DNA of 64,000 bases from Arthrobacter sp. ISL-65 (GCF_018613795.1 NZ_JAGGPN010000031.1:39306-103305), one strand, 5' to 3'; numbered from the stretch's first letter, positions 36,261 through 45,264 are shown. Numbers and translations are program-made. Notes: generated by a model not told the origin, from the letters alone.

Positions 36261-36293
36261 TACTAGAAGTCTGTGCTGCCGCCTCGCCGGGAG

Positions 36294-36596
36294 CTACTGC
36301 CGGGGTGTGCGGACCACCTCACTGATCCACTGGCGCGTCTTCTCGTCCACCGGACCGGCCACCCGGTCACGCCCGGCAGCCCCACGGCCAAGACGGCGCC
36401 CAACGCGGGTCTGCCCGGTACCGCCGGACCCAGCGCGGTTCTGGCCAGCACCGCCCGAGCCAGCGCGGTCCTGCCCGGCACGGTTCTGGCGGGCCGCACG
36501 GTCGGCCTTGATCTTCTGGAACACCATCCTCCCGAGGCCGGCGAACACGGCGACGGCCATCACAGGCAACAGGACGGATTTTGAATTCTCAGCCAT
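36294..36596 (-). CDS. Small membrane protein with Gly/Arg repeats (100 aa)
   Basis: An N-terminal hydrophobic helix (residues 8-24, LLPVMAVAVFAGLGRMVF) is followed by a basic, repetitive section with several QNRAGSGG/QDRAGSGG units and a charged C-terminus (EKTRQWISEVVRTPRQ). A perfect terminator follows on the same strand, supporting a real transcript. I recognise no family. The repeats are tandem and may vary in number between strains. Confidence 0.6.
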   Translation of the reverse strand: MAENSKSVLLPVMAVAVFAGLGRMVFQKIKADRAARQNRAGQDRAGSGGAGQNRAGSGGTGQTRVGRRLGRGAAGRDRVAGPVDEKTRQWISEVVRTPRQ

Positions 36597-36852
36597 TCCG
36601 CAATCCTACTGAGCGTGCCCCCGGTGGACCAGAGCCGGCGTCGTTCTTCCCTCGCTGCGGCGTCCGCCGCACCGAATACGAAAGTGGTGCGCTGCGGCCG
36701 GTAGAATAGGCATGCAAGCTCGCGGAGCGCCCGTCCACACCATGCCATTTGAATGCCCTGCCATTTGAAACGGCCAGGCAATTTCAGGAATGGCGTGAGA
36801 CGGCAACACTCCGCTGCGCCCTTACCCAATGCACACGCACAGGAGTTACCGG

Positions 36853-37104
36853 ATGCCCCGGATCGTTGTCGACGTCATGCCCAAGCCCGAGATTCTGGAC
36901 CCGCAGGGGAAGGCCATCGTGGGTGCACTCCCCCGCCTGGGCTTCACCAGCTTTAGCTCTGTCCGCCAGGGCAAGCGTTTCGAACTGACCGTTGACGGCG
37001 AGGTGACCGAGGACATCCTGGCCCAGGCCCGCGAAGCCGCCGAGACCCTGCTGTCCAACCCGGTGATCGAGGACGTCGTAAACGTCGAGGTCGTCGAGGC
37101 CTGA
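36853..37104 (+). CDS. purS: Phosphoribosylformylglycinamidine synthase subunit PurS
   Basis: ATG 36853 with AGGAG 7 nt upstream; an earlier in-frame ATG has no ribosome site. The 83 residues start [20 protein letters not shown] and form the ferredoxin-like dimer that bridges PurQ and PurL, helping ammonia transfer. The GLPRLGF-type segment ([21 protein letters not shown]) is conserved. TAGAAT near 36700 is a plausible -10 box for the operon. One base separates it from purQ. Confidence 0.96.
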   Translation: MPRIVVDVMPKPEILDPQGKAIVGALPRLGFTSFSSVRQGKRFELTVDGEVTEDILAQAREAAETLLSNPVIEDVVNVEVVEA

Positions 37105-37105
37105 G

Positions 37106-37876
37106 ATGACTGAACTTCCCCTGATCGGCGAGGCAGTCGCCGTCGCCGCCGAGCCGCGCCTCGCAGGCGCGAAAATCGGCGTCGTCACCTTCCCCGGAAC
37201 CCTGGATGACCGGGACGCTTCCCGTGCGGTCCGGCTCGCGGGCGGCACGCCCGTGGAGCTCTGGCACGGAGACTCCGACCTGGGCGACGTCGACGCCGTC
37301 ATCCTCCCGGGCGGATTCTCCTACGGCGATTACCTCCGCGCTGGCGCCATCGCGCGCTTCGCCCCGCTGATGTCCAAGATCATCGACGCCGCCAACTCGG
37401 ATGCCAAGCTGCCGGTGCTCGGCATCTGCAACGGCTTCCAGCTGCTGACCGAGTCGCACCTGCTGCCCGGTTCCATGATCAAGAATGACCACCTGAAGTT
37501 CATCTGCCGCGACCAGGTGCTGCGGGTCGAGAACAACAGCACCTACTGGACCGGGGACTACGCCGCGGGCCAGGAAATCACGGTGCCGCTGAAGAACCAG
37601 GACGGCCAGTACATCGCGGACGAGAAGACCCTCGACGCCCTCGAGGCCGAGGGCCGCGTGGTGTTCCGCTACGTGGGCTTCAACCCGAACGGCTCGCGCC
37701 GCGACATTGCCGGCATCTCGAACGCCGCCGGCAACGTGGTGGGCCTCATGCCGCACCCGGAGCACGCCGTGGAGGTAGGCTTCGGCCCCGAGTCCCTGGA
37801 CGGTATCGGCGGGTCCGACACCGAAGGCCTCGGTCTCTTCACCTCGGTACTGAACAAGATTGTGGGAGCGAACTAA
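37106..37876 (+). CDS. purQ: Phosphoribosylformylglycinamidine synthase subunit PurQ (glutaminase)
   Basis: 256 residues. A class I glutamine amidotransferase: the nucleophile is Cys108 in [10 protein letters not shown], and the His-Glu pair is in [11 protein letters not shown] near residue 217. The N-terminus ([18 protein letters not shown]) is about 20 residues longer than in most homologues. It supplies ammonia to PurL for conversion of FGAR to FGAM in purine synthesis. The stop overlaps the purL start by one base. Confidence 0.97.
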   Translation: MTELPLIGEAVAVAAEPRLAGAKIGVVTFPGTLDDRDASRAVRLAGGTPVELWHGDSDLGDVDAVILPGGFSYGDYLRAGAIARFAPLMSKIIDAANSDAKLPVLGICNGFQLLTESHLLPGSMIKNDHLKFICRDQVLRVENNSTYWTGDYAAGQEITVPLKNQDGQYIADEKTLDALEAEGRVVFRYVGFNPNGSRRDIAGISNAAGNVVGLMPHPEHAVEVGFGPESLDGIGGSDTEGLGLFTSVLNKIVGAN

Positions 37877-40203
37877 TGACCGAGATCTCAACAAGCTCGA
37901 TCACCGAGACCAAGAAGTTCAACATCGACACCGTCGAGCACGCGGCCAAGACCCCGGACACCGAACTGCCGTGGGCCGAACTCGGCCTGAAGCGCAACGA
38001 GTTCGACGAGATCGTCAAGGTCCTGGGCCGCCGCCCGACCGGCGCCGAACTCGCCATGTACTCCGTGATGTGGAGCGAGCACTGCTCCTACAAGTCCTCG
38101 AAGAACCACCTGCGCCAGTTCGGCGAGAAGGTGACCGACGAGATGAAGAAGGACATGCTGGTGGGCATCGGCGAAAACGCCGGCGTCACCAACCTGGGCG
38201 ACGGCTGGGCCGTGACTTTCAAGATCGAGTCCCACAACTCGCCGTCGTTCGTTGAGCCGTACCAGGGTGCCGCCACCGGCATCGGCGGCATCGTCCGCGA
38301 CATCATCTCCATGGGCGCCCGCCCTGTTGCCGTGATGGATCCGCTGCGCTTCGGCGCCATCGACCACCCGGACACCGCCCGCGTCATGCACGGCGCGGTC
38401 GCCGGCATCGGCGGTTACGGCAACTCCCTCGGCCTGCCGAACATCGGCGGCGAGATGGTCTTCGACTCCGTGTACCAGGGCAACCCGCTGGTCAATGCCT
38501 TGGCCGTGGGCGTCATGCGCCACGAGGACATCCGCCTGGCCAATGCCTCGGGCAAGGGCAACAAGGTAGTGCTGTTCGGTGCACGCACCGGCGGCGACGG
38601 CATCGGCGGCGCCTCGGTGCTCGCCTCCGAGTCCTTCGACGACACCAAGCCGTCCAAGCGCCCTGCTGTCCAGGTGGGCGACCCGTTCGCCGAGAAGGTC
38701 CTCATCGAGTGCTGCCTTGAACTGTTCAAGGGTTCGCTGGTTGAGGGCATCCAGGACCTCGGCGCCGCGGGCATCTCCTGCGCCACGTCCGAGCTCGCCT
38801 CCAACGGCGACGGCGGCATGAACGTCGAACTGACCTCTGTCCTGCTGCGCGACCCCACCCTGACTCCGGGCGAGATCCTGATGTCCGAGTCCCAGGAACG
38901 CATGATGGCCGTGGTGACGCCGGAGAACGTCGAGGCCTTCGAAGCCGTCATGGACAAGTGGGCCGTGGAGTACGCCTGGCTGGGTGAGGTGACCGACAGC
39001 GGCCGCCTGATCATCACATGGGAAGGCGAAGTCATTGTCGACGTCGACCCGCGCACCGTGGCCCACGACGGTCCGGTCTACGACCGCCCGTTCGCCCGCC
39101 CCGAGTGGCAGGACGCCCTCCAGGCCGACTCCTTCACCGGGTCCGTACAGGACGCCGGCCGCCCCTCCGCCCCGGCGGAACTGGCCGCGGCCGTCACCGA
39201 GCTGGTTGCCTCGCCGAACATGTGCGACAAGTCCTGGATCACCAACCAGTACGACCGGTACGTCGGCGGCAACACCGCCCTGGCGTTCCCGGACGACGCC
39301 GGCGTGGTCCGCGTGGACGAGGAATCCGGCCTGGGCGTTGCCCTGGCCACCGACGCCAACGGCCGCTACACCTACCTCGACCCGTACCACGGCGCCCAGC
39401 TGGCACTGGCCGAGGCCTACCGCAACGTGGCCACCTCCGGGGCCGTGCCGATGGCCGTCAGCGACTGCCTGAACTTCGGTTCCCCCGAGGACCCGGACGT
39501 CATGTGGCAGCTGGCCGAGGCCATCCGAGGCCTCTCCGACGCCTGCATGGTGCTGGGCATCCCGGTGACCGGCGGCAACGTCTCGCTGTACAACCAGACC
39601 GGCACCACGCCGATCCACCCCTCCCCGGTGGTGGCAGTGCTGGGCAAGCTCGACGACGTCGCCCGCCGCACGCCGTCGGGCTGGCGGGAAGACGGCGCAG
39701 CCATCTACCTGCTGGGCACCACGGCGGCGGAGCTGGACGGCTCCGAATGGTCCAACCTGCGCGGCCACCTCGGCGGTCTGCCGCCCAAGGTTGACCTCGA
39801 GGCCGAGCGTGCGCTGGGCCAGATCCTGATCAACGCGTCCCGCGACGGCATGGTGGACTCGGCCCACGACCTCTCCGAGGGCGGCCTTGCAGCGGCCCTC
39901 GTGGAAGCGTCGCTGCGCTACGGCGTGGGCGCCCGGATCGCGCTGCAGGACGTCCTGGACCGCGACGGCGTCGACCTCTTCACCGCGCTGTTCTCCGAGA
40001 CCCAGGGCCGCGCCGTCGTGAGCGTTCCGCGCTCCGAGGAAGTCCGCTTCAAGGACATGTGCACTGCCCGCGGCTTCGAGCACCTGCGCATCGGCGTGGT
40101 AGACGCAGCCAGCGGACAGCTGGAGATCAACGGCGTGGACACCCTCTCGCTGGACTCGCTCCGCGAAGCCCACGAGGCCACCCTGCCGAAGTACTTCGGC
40201 TAG
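37876..40203 (+). CDS. purL: Phosphoribosylformylglycinamidine synthase subunit PurL
   Basis: 775 residues, the small (split) PurL type that works with PurS and PurQ. It contains the AIRS/FGAM synthase repeats: [49 protein letters not shown], and in the second half [13 protein letters not shown] and [11 protein letters not shown]. It uses ATP to make FGAM. The extreme N-terminus (EISTSSITE) coincides with a sequence resembling an interspersed repeat (see findings). Its stop is 7 nt before a long palindrome that probably terminates the operon. Confidence 0.97.
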   Translation: MTEISTSSITETKKFNIDTVEHAAKTPDTELPWAELGLKRNEFDEIVKVLGRRPTGAELAMYSVMWSEHCSYKSSKNHLRQFGEKVTDEMKKDMLVGIGENAGVTNLGDGWAVTFKIESHNSPSFVEPYQGAATGIGGIVRDIISMGARPVAVMDPLRFGAIDHPDTARVMHGAVAGIGGYGNSLGLPNIGGEMVFDSVYQGNPLVNALAVGVMRHEDIRLANASGKGNKVVLFGARTGGDGIGGASVLASESFDDTKPSKRPAVQVGDPFAEKVLIECCLELFKGSLVEGIQDLGAAGISCATSELASNGDGGMNVELTSVLLRDPTLTPGEILMSESQERMMAVVTPENVEAFEAVMDKWAVEYAWLGEVTDSGRLIITWEGEVIVDVDPRTVAHDGPVYDRPFARPEWQDALQADSFTGSVQDAGRPSAPAELAAAVTELVASPNMCDKSWITNQYDRYVGGNTALAFPDDAGVVRVDEESGLGVALATDANGRYTYLDPYHGAQLALAEAYRNVATSGAVPMAVSDCLNFGSPEDPDVMWQLAEAIRGLSDACMVLGIPVTGGNVSLYNQTGTTPIHPSPVVAVLGKLDDVARRTPSGWREDGAAIYLLGTTAAELDGSEWSNLRGHLGGLPPKVDLEAERALGQILINASRDGMVDSAHDLSEGGLAAALVEASLRYGVGARIALQDVLDRDGVDLFTALFSETQGRAVVSVPRSEEVRFKDMCTARGFEHLRIGVVDAASGQLEINGVDTLSLDSLREAHEATLPKYFG

Positions 40204-40209
40204 TCCTCA

Positions 40210-40275
40210 CCCATCGATTGCTCCGTAGCTGCCCTTCTGACCCGTCAGAACGGCAGTTACGGAGCAATCGTTGTT
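40210..40275. repeat. 66-nt palindrome downstream of purL, overlapping the end of the DUF559-like gene
   Basis: The core stem CGATTGCTCCGTA/TACGGAGCAATCG continues through GCTGCC-CTTCTGA/TCAGAA-GGCAG with one mismatch and one G-T pair: 26-bp arms and a 4-nt loop. It aligns base for base with the palindrome at 41271 on the other side of the nuclease-like gene. It also sits where a convergent purL terminator is expected. Confidence 0.85.
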
Positions 40276-41219
40276 TAACGCCCGGGCCGCCAGCCGGCCT
40301 GTACCAGCGCGCTACGGACTTTGGCTACCGCCGCCTTGCCGTCATTTAGCATGTGACGCTTGGAAATACGGACTTCCGTCCAGCCCAGCGCGGAGTACCG
40401 TTCCGACCGCGCGATGTCCCGCTCAATCTGCAGCTCGTCACCGTGATGCTCCCCTTCATACTCGATGCCGACGCGGTACTGCTTGTACGAGAGGTCCGGC
40501 TCATGGTGCCGGGTGCCGTCGTCGGAAAAAATCGGCACGTTCAGTGCCGGCTCAGGAAGCCTCGCTCGGACAATCGCCAGCCGAAGCAGGGTCTCCTGGG
40601 GTGAGTCTGAGCCGACCCGGACGAGCCTGATGGCCTCCTTTGCCTTCCGCAGTCCCCGTTTGCCCTTGTGCCGGTCGATCATGCGCTGGAGGTCCGCCAG
40701 CGTACATAACGGCTGGTCCCGGCCCTCCAGCTCCGGACGCGGCACACGCACGGAGCTGTCCCCGGCCACAACAAGCTCATCCACGCTCAGCATTTCGGCG
40801 AGGTCAAGCCACGTTCGTTCGGGCGTGGTGACGGGGATGCCGTCGAGAACAGTGACTTCATCGTCGAAGAGCCTCATCCGGTGCACGATGACGTGCGGCC
40901 GGTTTAGGTGGGCTGCCCCCTCGGGCCTGATGATGTCGAACATGTCGGGCTCCCCTTTCTGGCGTCGTCGTCGCGGCAGGTTGAGGAGCTCCGCCGCAGT
41001 GAGGTGCGACGCGGCGCAACGCTCATTGACCTCGATGAAGGGCCGCACCCTGACGTTCAAGGGGAGCTCCGCCGTCGGGCTTGCTGCACGGATGCCCCTG
41101 CCCAACGCGGTGAGCGAGCGGTGCCGGAGCCGCTTCGAAGTAATGCCCGCGCGGCCGGCCTCACCAACGGTGAAGGGCCTGTCCTGGAATTTGTTCGGCA
41201 ATGGGCGTGCGGTCTTCAT
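40275..41219 (-). CDS. AbiEi-like winged-helix plus DUF559/Vsr-like nuclease-fold protein
   Basis: 314 residues. The N-terminal part (about 1-60) reads like the AbiEi antitoxin HTH (FTVGEAGRAGITSKRLRHRSL...). The C-terminal part (about 205-312) resembles DUF559/very-short-patch-repair endonucleases: EPDLSYKQYRVGIEYEGEHH (Asp242, Glu253, Glu255), ERDIARSERYSALGWTEVRI. Members of this group are scattered in multiple copies in Arthrobacter-type genomes; the biological role is not settled. No AbiEii toxin gene is adjacent, so a toxin-antitoxin role is not supported. Related palindromes flank the gene on both sides, and a decayed homologue occurs at 58757. Confidence 0.8.
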   Translation of the reverse strand: MKTARPLPNKFQDRPFTVGEAGRAGITSKRLRHRSLTALGRGIRAASPTAELPLNVRVRPFIEVNERCAASHLTAAELLNLPRRRRQKGEPDMFDIIRPEGAAHLNRPHVIVHRMRLFDDEVTVLDGIPVTTPERTWLDLAEMLSVDELVVAGDSSVRVPRPELEGRDQPLCTLADLQRMIDRHKGKRGLRKAKEAIRLVRVGSDSPQETLLRLAIVRARLPEPALNVPIFSDDGTRHHEPDLSYKQYRVGIEYEGEHHGDELQIERDIARSERYSALGWTEVRISKRHMLNDGKAAVAKVRSALVQAGWRPGR

Positions 41220-41270
41220 GGCTACATAAGAACAGAAAGGCTTCCGGCCCCGCAGAAGTTATCCACAGCC

Positions 41271-41336
41271 CCCATCGAATGCTCCGTCGACGCCCTTATG
41301 GGGCCTCAAAAGGGCGGTTACGGAGCACTCGATGGG
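41271..41336. repeat. 66-nt palindrome upstream of the DUF559-like gene
   Basis: CCCATCGAATGCTCCGT and ACGGAGCACTCGATGGG pair at 16 of 17 positions; an inner CGCCCTT/AAGGGCG stem continues the hairpin. It shares length and most conserved bases with the palindrome at 40210, in the same orientation. It lies 2 nt from the end of the DUF503 gene, so it could also be its terminator. Confidence 0.85.
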
Positions 41337-41337
41337 A

Positions 41338-41631
41338 TCAGTCCTCGCTGTGGAGCTCCCGCTGCCGGGCGCTCAGCAGCTCCAGCTCGGGCCGGAAGGC
41401 CACGAAGCGTTCGACGGCGGTGAGCACCTCCACGAGGTGCGCGCGGTCGGCGGCGACCAGGCCGGCGCCGATCCTCGTGCGCCGGTACTGGTCGTGGTCC
41501 CCCACCTCGGCCACGGAGACGTCATAGCGCCGTTTGACCTCGGCCAGCAGCGGCCGAACAACAGACCGCTTCTCCTTGAGGCTGTGCACGTCGCCGAGGA
41601 GGATGTCGAACTCTATCCAGCCGATCCACAT
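41338..41631 (-). CDS. DUF503 family protein
   Basis: 97 residues matching the DUF503 family: MWIGWIEFDILLGDVHSLKEKRSVVRPLLAEVKRRYDVSVAEV, then DHDQYRRTRIGAGLVAADRAHLVEVL. DUF503 proteins are small ferredoxin-like-fold cytoplasmic proteins usually found near rbfA and translation factors; here the gene is detached from that context. The start has no ribosome site but a TAGCAT hexamer 7 nt upstream. Function unknown. Confidence 0.88.
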   Translation of the reverse strand: MWIGWIEFDILLGDVHSLKEKRSVVRPLLAEVKRRYDVSVAEVGDHDQYRRTRIGAGLVAADRAHLVEVLTAVERFVAFRPELELLSARQRELHSED

Positions 41632-41638
41632 GCAGTTA

Positions 41639-41644
41639 ATGCTA
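41639..41644 (-). promoter_or_regulatory. Probable -10 box (TAGCAT) of the DUF503 gene
   Basis: On the minus strand TAGCAT lies 7 nt before ATG 41631, giving a leaderless or near-leaderless transcript. Confidence 0.5.
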
Positions 41645-41654
41645 GCGAGGCTGC

Positions 41655-41972
41655 TCAGATAGTGAGCTCGCCCATCGTGTCCCAGCCGTCGCCGTCGAGC
41701 TGACGGCTGATGATGCGCGGGGTCTCCGCGAGGGCCTGCGGCATGTCCTCCATGGCCTTCTTGAAGTGGGCGCTGTTGACATGGTCCCCGGCGGCATCGT
41801 CCTTGAACGCTTCGACCAGGACAAACTCGTTGCGGTCATCCACACTGCGGGACCAGTCGAACCACAGGTTGCCTGGCTCCTGGCGGGTGGCCTCGGTGAA
41901 GTCCGCCACCAGGCCGAGCCACTTATCTGACCAGTCGGGTTTGACCTTGAACTTGACGACGATGAATATCAC
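41655..41972 (-). CDS. Antibiotic biosynthesis monooxygenase (ABM)-domain protein
   Basis: GTG 41972 gives 105 residues starting MIFIVVKFKVKPDWSDKW; the frame is open 40 codons further upstream but lies inside the TPR gene. The pattern FIVVKFKVKP...LVADFTEATRQEPGNLWFDWSRSVDDRNEFVLVEAFKDDAAGDHVNSAHFKKAM is the classical ABM dimeric ferredoxin-like fold (quinol monooxygenase YgiN/heme-degrading relatives). It may oxidise quinols without cofactor. Last of a four-gene minus-strand block. Confidence 0.9.
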   Translation of the reverse strand: MIFIVVKFKVKPDWSDKWLGLVADFTEATRQEPGNLWFDWSRSVDDRNEFVLVEAFKDDAAGDHVNSAHFKKAMEDMPQALAETPRIISRQLDGDGWDTMGELTI

Positions 41973-41977
41973 GGGAT

Positions 41978-42628
41978 TTATGCCTTTCTTTGGGTTTGTG
42001 CGTTCCGTTCGGAGGAGAGCGCCTGCTCGCACTCCTCGATGGCCTCGCGGGCATACTTCTGCTGGGCCGGGGTACCGACGCGTTCGGCCCACTGCTCGGC
42101 CAGCTGGAACTCCACGAGCGCCTCGGTGAGCCGGCCCGCTCCGTGCAAGGTCCAGCCCAGGTTGTTGTGCAGCGCCACCATCCAGCGCTTGGTCCGTTCG
42201 TCGTGGACCGTGGAGGCGTACTCCAGGGCGCTGCGGGTCCAGAGCTCCGCGTGGGCGGAGTCGGCGATGGCCAGCATGTGCAGTGCGTCCACGGCCAGGA
42301 ATTCCTCGCCGAGATGGTCGCCGAGCTCGGCCGCCTGCTCGAACAGAGGCACCGCCATGGCCGCGTGCCCGCTCGAGTTCAGGACCCGACCGCGCTCCAG
42401 CAGGACGCGGACACCAACCGTCGGCTCGTCCCCGTCAATCGAGTCGAGCAGGGCGTCAGCCTCTTCGAAGCGGCCCTGGAGCCCGATGGCCCGCCCCAGC
42501 TGCGTGGAGAGTTCGGCCCGTTCGTCGGCGTCGTACCGGGGGTCCGCCAGCGCATCCCGGAAGCGTTGCTCGGACAGCTTCGGATCCTCGAAGTTCCACA
42601 AAAGGTCAAGGCTCTTTTGGTCCAGCAT
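41978..42628 (-). CDS. Tetratricopeptide repeat protein
   Basis: ATG 42628 (216 aa) is chosen because AGGAGAGG lies upstream; a longer frame from 42679 would overlap the next gene. The protein is all-helical with TPR-type pairs, for example LLERGRVLNSSGHAAMAVPLFEQAAEL and NNLGWTLHGAGRLTEALVEFQLAEQW. It is a probable cytoplasmic scaffold. It lies 5 nt upstream of the ABM gene, in the same operon. Confidence 0.88.
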   Translation of the reverse strand: MLDQKSLDLLWNFEDPKLSEQRFRDALADPRYDADERAELSTQLGRAIGLQGRFEEADALLDSIDGDEPTVGVRVLLERGRVLNSSGHAAMAVPLFEQAAELGDHLGEEFLAVDALHMLAIADSAHAELWTRSALEYASTVHDERTKRWMVALHNNLGWTLHGAGRLTEALVEFQLAEQWAERVGTPAQQKYAREAIEECEQALSSERNAQTQRKA

Positions 42629-42641
42629 GTACCTCTCCTGA

Positions 42642-43190
42642 TCAGCTTTCACCTGCGGCGAGTTGGCGTGCACCTTCAATGTATCGGGAAGTCATGAGGC
42701 GCTGCGCGCGGCGGGCCAGCGCGCCGCCCGCAGCGTAGAACCAGTTGGACGGCCGGCTGAACGCAGTGATGCTGAGGTAAACCCTGCCCTGGGCGTCAAT
42801 CTCGGTCACAAATGACTCCTCACCACGCACCGGGTGGCCCGGCAGGGAGCCGTAGCCGAAGCCGGCCGACTGTGGTCCGCCGCCCGGCGCGGGACGGTGC
42901 ACCCACACGACCTCACAGGGCGCGTTGAGGCGGAAGGGCCCGACGCCGAAACCGCTCACCACGCGCGCGCCGGGAACGACGACGTCGGATTCGGTCCGGA
43001 CGCGCAGCCCGGACCGGCGCTGCAGTTCCCAGGCCAGGATCCCCTGCGCCACCTTGGCGTACACGTCCGCGCCCTCTCCGAGGTAGGTCCGGGACGCCAC
43101 CCGGCGGTAGCCTGCCGGCGAGCCGCCGCGCTCCGTGGCGCCGATCTCCGCATAGTTGAGGGCACCCCGCGCCAGCCGCTTTTCAGCCAT
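42642..43190 (-). CDS. DUF1990 family protein
   Basis: ATG 43190 gives 182 residues (MAEKRLARGALNYAEIGATERGG...). The DUF1990 signature is clear: LGEGADVYAKVAQGILAWELQRRSGL, VVSGFGVGPFRLNAPCEVVWV, GFGYGSLPGHPVRGEESF, and FSRPSNWFYAAGGALARRAQRL. The family has an SRPBCC-like lipid-binding appearance but no assigned function. The 3' end of the MmcQ-like gene overlaps its start by 8 nt, suggesting coupled translation. Confidence 0.9.
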   Translation of the reverse strand: MAEKRLARGALNYAEIGATERGGSPAGYRRVASRTYLGEGADVYAKVAQGILAWELQRRSGLRVRTESDVVVPGARVVSGFGVGPFRLNAPCEVVWVHRPAPGGGPQSAGFGYGSLPGHPVRGEESFVTEIDAQGRVYLSITAFSRPSNWFYAAGGALARRAQRLMTSRYIEGARQLAAGES

Positions 43191-43588
43191 TGCCCACCTG
43201 CCTGGCCCAGCCAAGCTGCTCCCGCTGTTTCCGGCTAAGCGAGGCAACCACAAGGTCGTAGGAGTCCTCCACCATGTCCCGGACCATGTCGTCCGGCAGG
43301 CCACCGTCCAGCCGGACCCCGTTCCAGTGCGTCTTGTTCATGTGCCACGCCCCGGTGATCTCCGGATGCACGGCCCGGAGCTGTTCTGCCAGGGCAGGCT
43401 CACACTTGAGGCTCACCGACCAGTCGTCAGGATCCATGGCGGACGCGGCGAACATCTTTGCCTCCTGCCGCGCCCCACCGGACACCGCCGCCCTGACCTT
43501 GAACACCGACGTTTCGGGCCCGAACGGGAAGTCCTCGAAGGCGCCCGGAAACGACAGGCAGATTTTTCTCAGGGCGGCTTGATCCCAT
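43183..43588 (-). pseudogene. MmcQ/YjbR-family protein with a frameshifted start codon
   Basis: The MmcQ-type body is intact from DQAALRKICLSFPGAFEDFPFGPE through HMNKTHWNGVRLDG to the stop at 43183. The expected start is ATG-GAT-CAA, but the sequence has ATGGGATCA: one extra G puts the only suitable ATG (43588) out of frame. No other ATG/GTG/TTG lies before the downstream GTG at 43506, which would remove about 27 conserved residues. Either the assembly has an extra base, translation begins at an unusual codon, or the gene is impaired. MmcQ proteins are CyaY-fold DNA-binding-like proteins. Confidence 0.7.
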
Positions 43589-43621
43589 GCTGCGAGCCTA
43601 CAAACCCTTTCCAGGCGGTGC

Positions 43622-43627
43622 TAGTCT
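43622..43627 (+). promoter_or_regulatory. Probable -10 box (TAGTCT) of the 2OG oxygenase gene
   Basis: TAGTCT matches TAnnnT and is 6 nt before ATG 43634 with no ribosome site between. Confidence 0.55.
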
Positions 43628-43633
43628 GCGAAC

Positions 43634-44662
43634 ATGGCAGCTGCCCGGGAGACCATACCTGTACTGGATCTCGGCTCCGCACGCCGGGCCGACGGTTCGT
43701 TCAATCCGGAGTTCATTGAGGAGCTCCGCGATGCCACGCACCGCGTCGGTTTCTTCCAAGTCATCGGCTACGACGGTGCACCCGGCCAGGCCAAGGAGCT
43801 GCTGGCGACGATCAGTCGCTTTTTCGATCTTCCCCTCGAGGAACGAATGAAGCTGGACAACCGGCTGTCCCCGCATTTCCGTGGCTACACCCGGATGGGC
43901 ACGGAGGTCACGCAGGGAAGGGCGGATGCGCGCGAGCAGATCGACTACTCACCCGACCGGGAGCCTGTGAAGGACTATCCGCCCGAGCAGCCGTACTGGC
44001 TCCTGCAGGGCCACAACCTGTGGCCGGAGGAGTCCATGCCGGAGCTGAAGCAGGCGGCAATGGCCTGGGCCGAGCTAATGTCCAAGGTGGGGGCGGAGCT
44101 CATGCGGGCCATCGCCGTGTCCCTCCGACAGCCGGAGAACTATTTCGACGAACCCTTCAGGGACGCTCCGGCCTGGATGGGCAAGCTGGTCCATTACGTC
44201 GGCGGAGTGGTGGAAGCGGCGGGCGATCAGGGCGTCGGCTCACACGCGGACTACGGCTTTGTGACCCTCCTCCTTCAGGATGAAGTGGGCGGGCTTGAAG
44301 TGCAGCCGCCAGGCTCCAGCGGGTGGGTTTCCGTGAACCCCATTCCCGAAGCGCTGGTGGTGAACCTTGGCGAAATGCTCGAAGTGGCCACGGAGGGCTA
44401 TCTGGCCGCCACCATCCACCGGGTTAAGTCTCCGCCGCCCGGTGTGGACCGTTACTCCGTCCCGTTCTTCTGGTCGCCCCGGCTGGATGCGGTGATCGAT
44501 CCGGTGCCCCTCCCGGCAGAACTTAAGGCGCAGGCGCGCGGCATCACTGACGATCCGTCCAACCCGTTGCTCGCCTCGTTCGGCCTGAACATGCTCAAGG
44601 GCCGGATGCGTGCCCACCCGGACGTCACCGAGCGCCACTACCCTGAGCTGATGAAGCCCTGA
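43634..44662 (+). CDS. 2-oxoglutarate/Fe(II)-dependent dioxygenase, isopenicillin-N-synthase-like
   Basis: 342 residues. The N-terminal DIOX_N domain starts TIPVLDLGSARRADG and contains GFFQVIGY. The jelly-roll core has the iron ligands: His and Asp in GSHADYGFVTLL (HxD) and the distal His in AATIHRVKSP, followed by the RYSVPFF motif whose Arg/Ser bind 2-oxoglutarate. It is a cytoplasmic oxygenase of unknown substrate; bacterial relatives act on small organic acids and modified amino acids. Apparently leaderless monocistronic gene, divergent from the MmcQ block. Confidence 0.93.
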   Translation: MAAARETIPVLDLGSARRADGSFNPEFIEELRDATHRVGFFQVIGYDGAPGQAKELLATISRFFDLPLEERMKLDNRLSPHFRGYTRMGTEVTQGRADAREQIDYSPDREPVKDYPPEQPYWLLQGHNLWPEESMPELKQAAMAWAELMSKVGAELMRAIAVSLRQPENYFDEPFRDAPAWMGKLVHYVGGVVEAAGDQGVGSHADYGFVTLLLQDEVGGLEVQPPGSSGWVSVNPIPEALVVNLGEMLEVATEGYLAATIHRVKSPPPGVDRYSVPFFWSPRLDAVIDPVPLPAELKAQARGITDDPSNPLLASFGLNMLKGRMRAHPDVTERHYPELMKP

Positions 44663-44693
44663 ACCGGAGCCTTGAAGCCGTGCCCCGCACAGG

Positions 44694-45119
44694 CTAGATC
44701 CCCACGCGCCACCCTTCGCGGGCAGGGCAGGAATTCACGACGACGTCCAGCCCGGCGGCCTTCGCGCGTTCCACGGCGGCGTCGTCAAACACGCCCAGCT
44801 GCAGCCACACTGCCTTGGCCCCGACTGCGATGGCCTGGTCGATGACGGGCCCTACCTTCTGCGAATTGACGAAACAGTCCACGACGTCGATCGGGTGCTT
44901 TTCGGCCGGAATCTCGGAGAGGGAACGGTAGCCTTTCTCCCCGTGCACGTCGTCGCCCGGCAGGTTAACCGGGATGATCTCCATGCCCATGCGGTCGCGG
45001 ACAAACAGCGAGACGTCGTACGCCGAGCGCCACTCATTCCGGGTCAGGCCGACGATGGCCCAGATGCCCTTCGTTCGCATGAGTCGGTCGACAACCGCCG
45101 GATCGTTTTCGTGAGCCAT
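44694..45119 (-). CDS. CoA-binding domain protein (YccU-like), 141 aa
   Basis: A single Rossmann CoA-binding domain: IWAIVGLTRNEWRSAYDVSLFV, IIPVNLPGDDVHGEKGYRSLSEIP, IDVVDCFVNSQKVGPVIDQAI, and WLQLGVFDDAAVERAKAAGLDVVVNSCPAREG. It resembles the second CoA-binding protein at 50178 at the far end of the riboswitch operon. Leaderless start. Role unknown; such proteins may sense acyl-CoA or affect protein acylation. Confidence 0.9.
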   Translation of the reverse strand: MAHENDPAVVDRLMRTKGIWAIVGLTRNEWRSAYDVSLFVRDRMGMEIIPVNLPGDDVHGEKGYRSLSEIPAEKHPIDVVDCFVNSQKVGPVIDQAIAVGAKAVWLQLGVFDDAAVERAKAAGLDVVVNSCPAREGWRVGI

Positions 45120-45125
45120 GAGTCA

Positions 45126-45131
45126 ACTCTA
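45126..45131 (-). promoter_or_regulatory. Probable -10 box (TAGAGT) of the CoA-binding protein gene
   Basis: On the minus strand TAGAGT is exactly 6 nt before ATG 45119; no ribosome site. Confidence 0.55.
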
Positions 45132-45264
45132 CTCCTGCGGTATTTGGCGGTCTTTTCCGAATATGTGGATGGCAGGCAGTGATTCCGACCGTGATGAACG
45201 AATATTACAGCTCCCAAGAGGCCAATTTTGAGAAATCCTGCAATTCGGCTCTAGTAGGTAGTGA

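Noticed and set aside
37888..40173. 761-codon open frame antisense to purL
   Set aside because: It is the mirror of purL codon bias in a high-GC genome; composition (Val/Gly/His-rich) is typical of antisense shadow frames and no family is recognisable.
40275..41219. Type IV toxin-antitoxin locus (AbiEi/AbiEii)
   Set aside because: Only the AbiEi-like protein is present; no nucleotidyltransferase toxin gene is adjacent on either strand.
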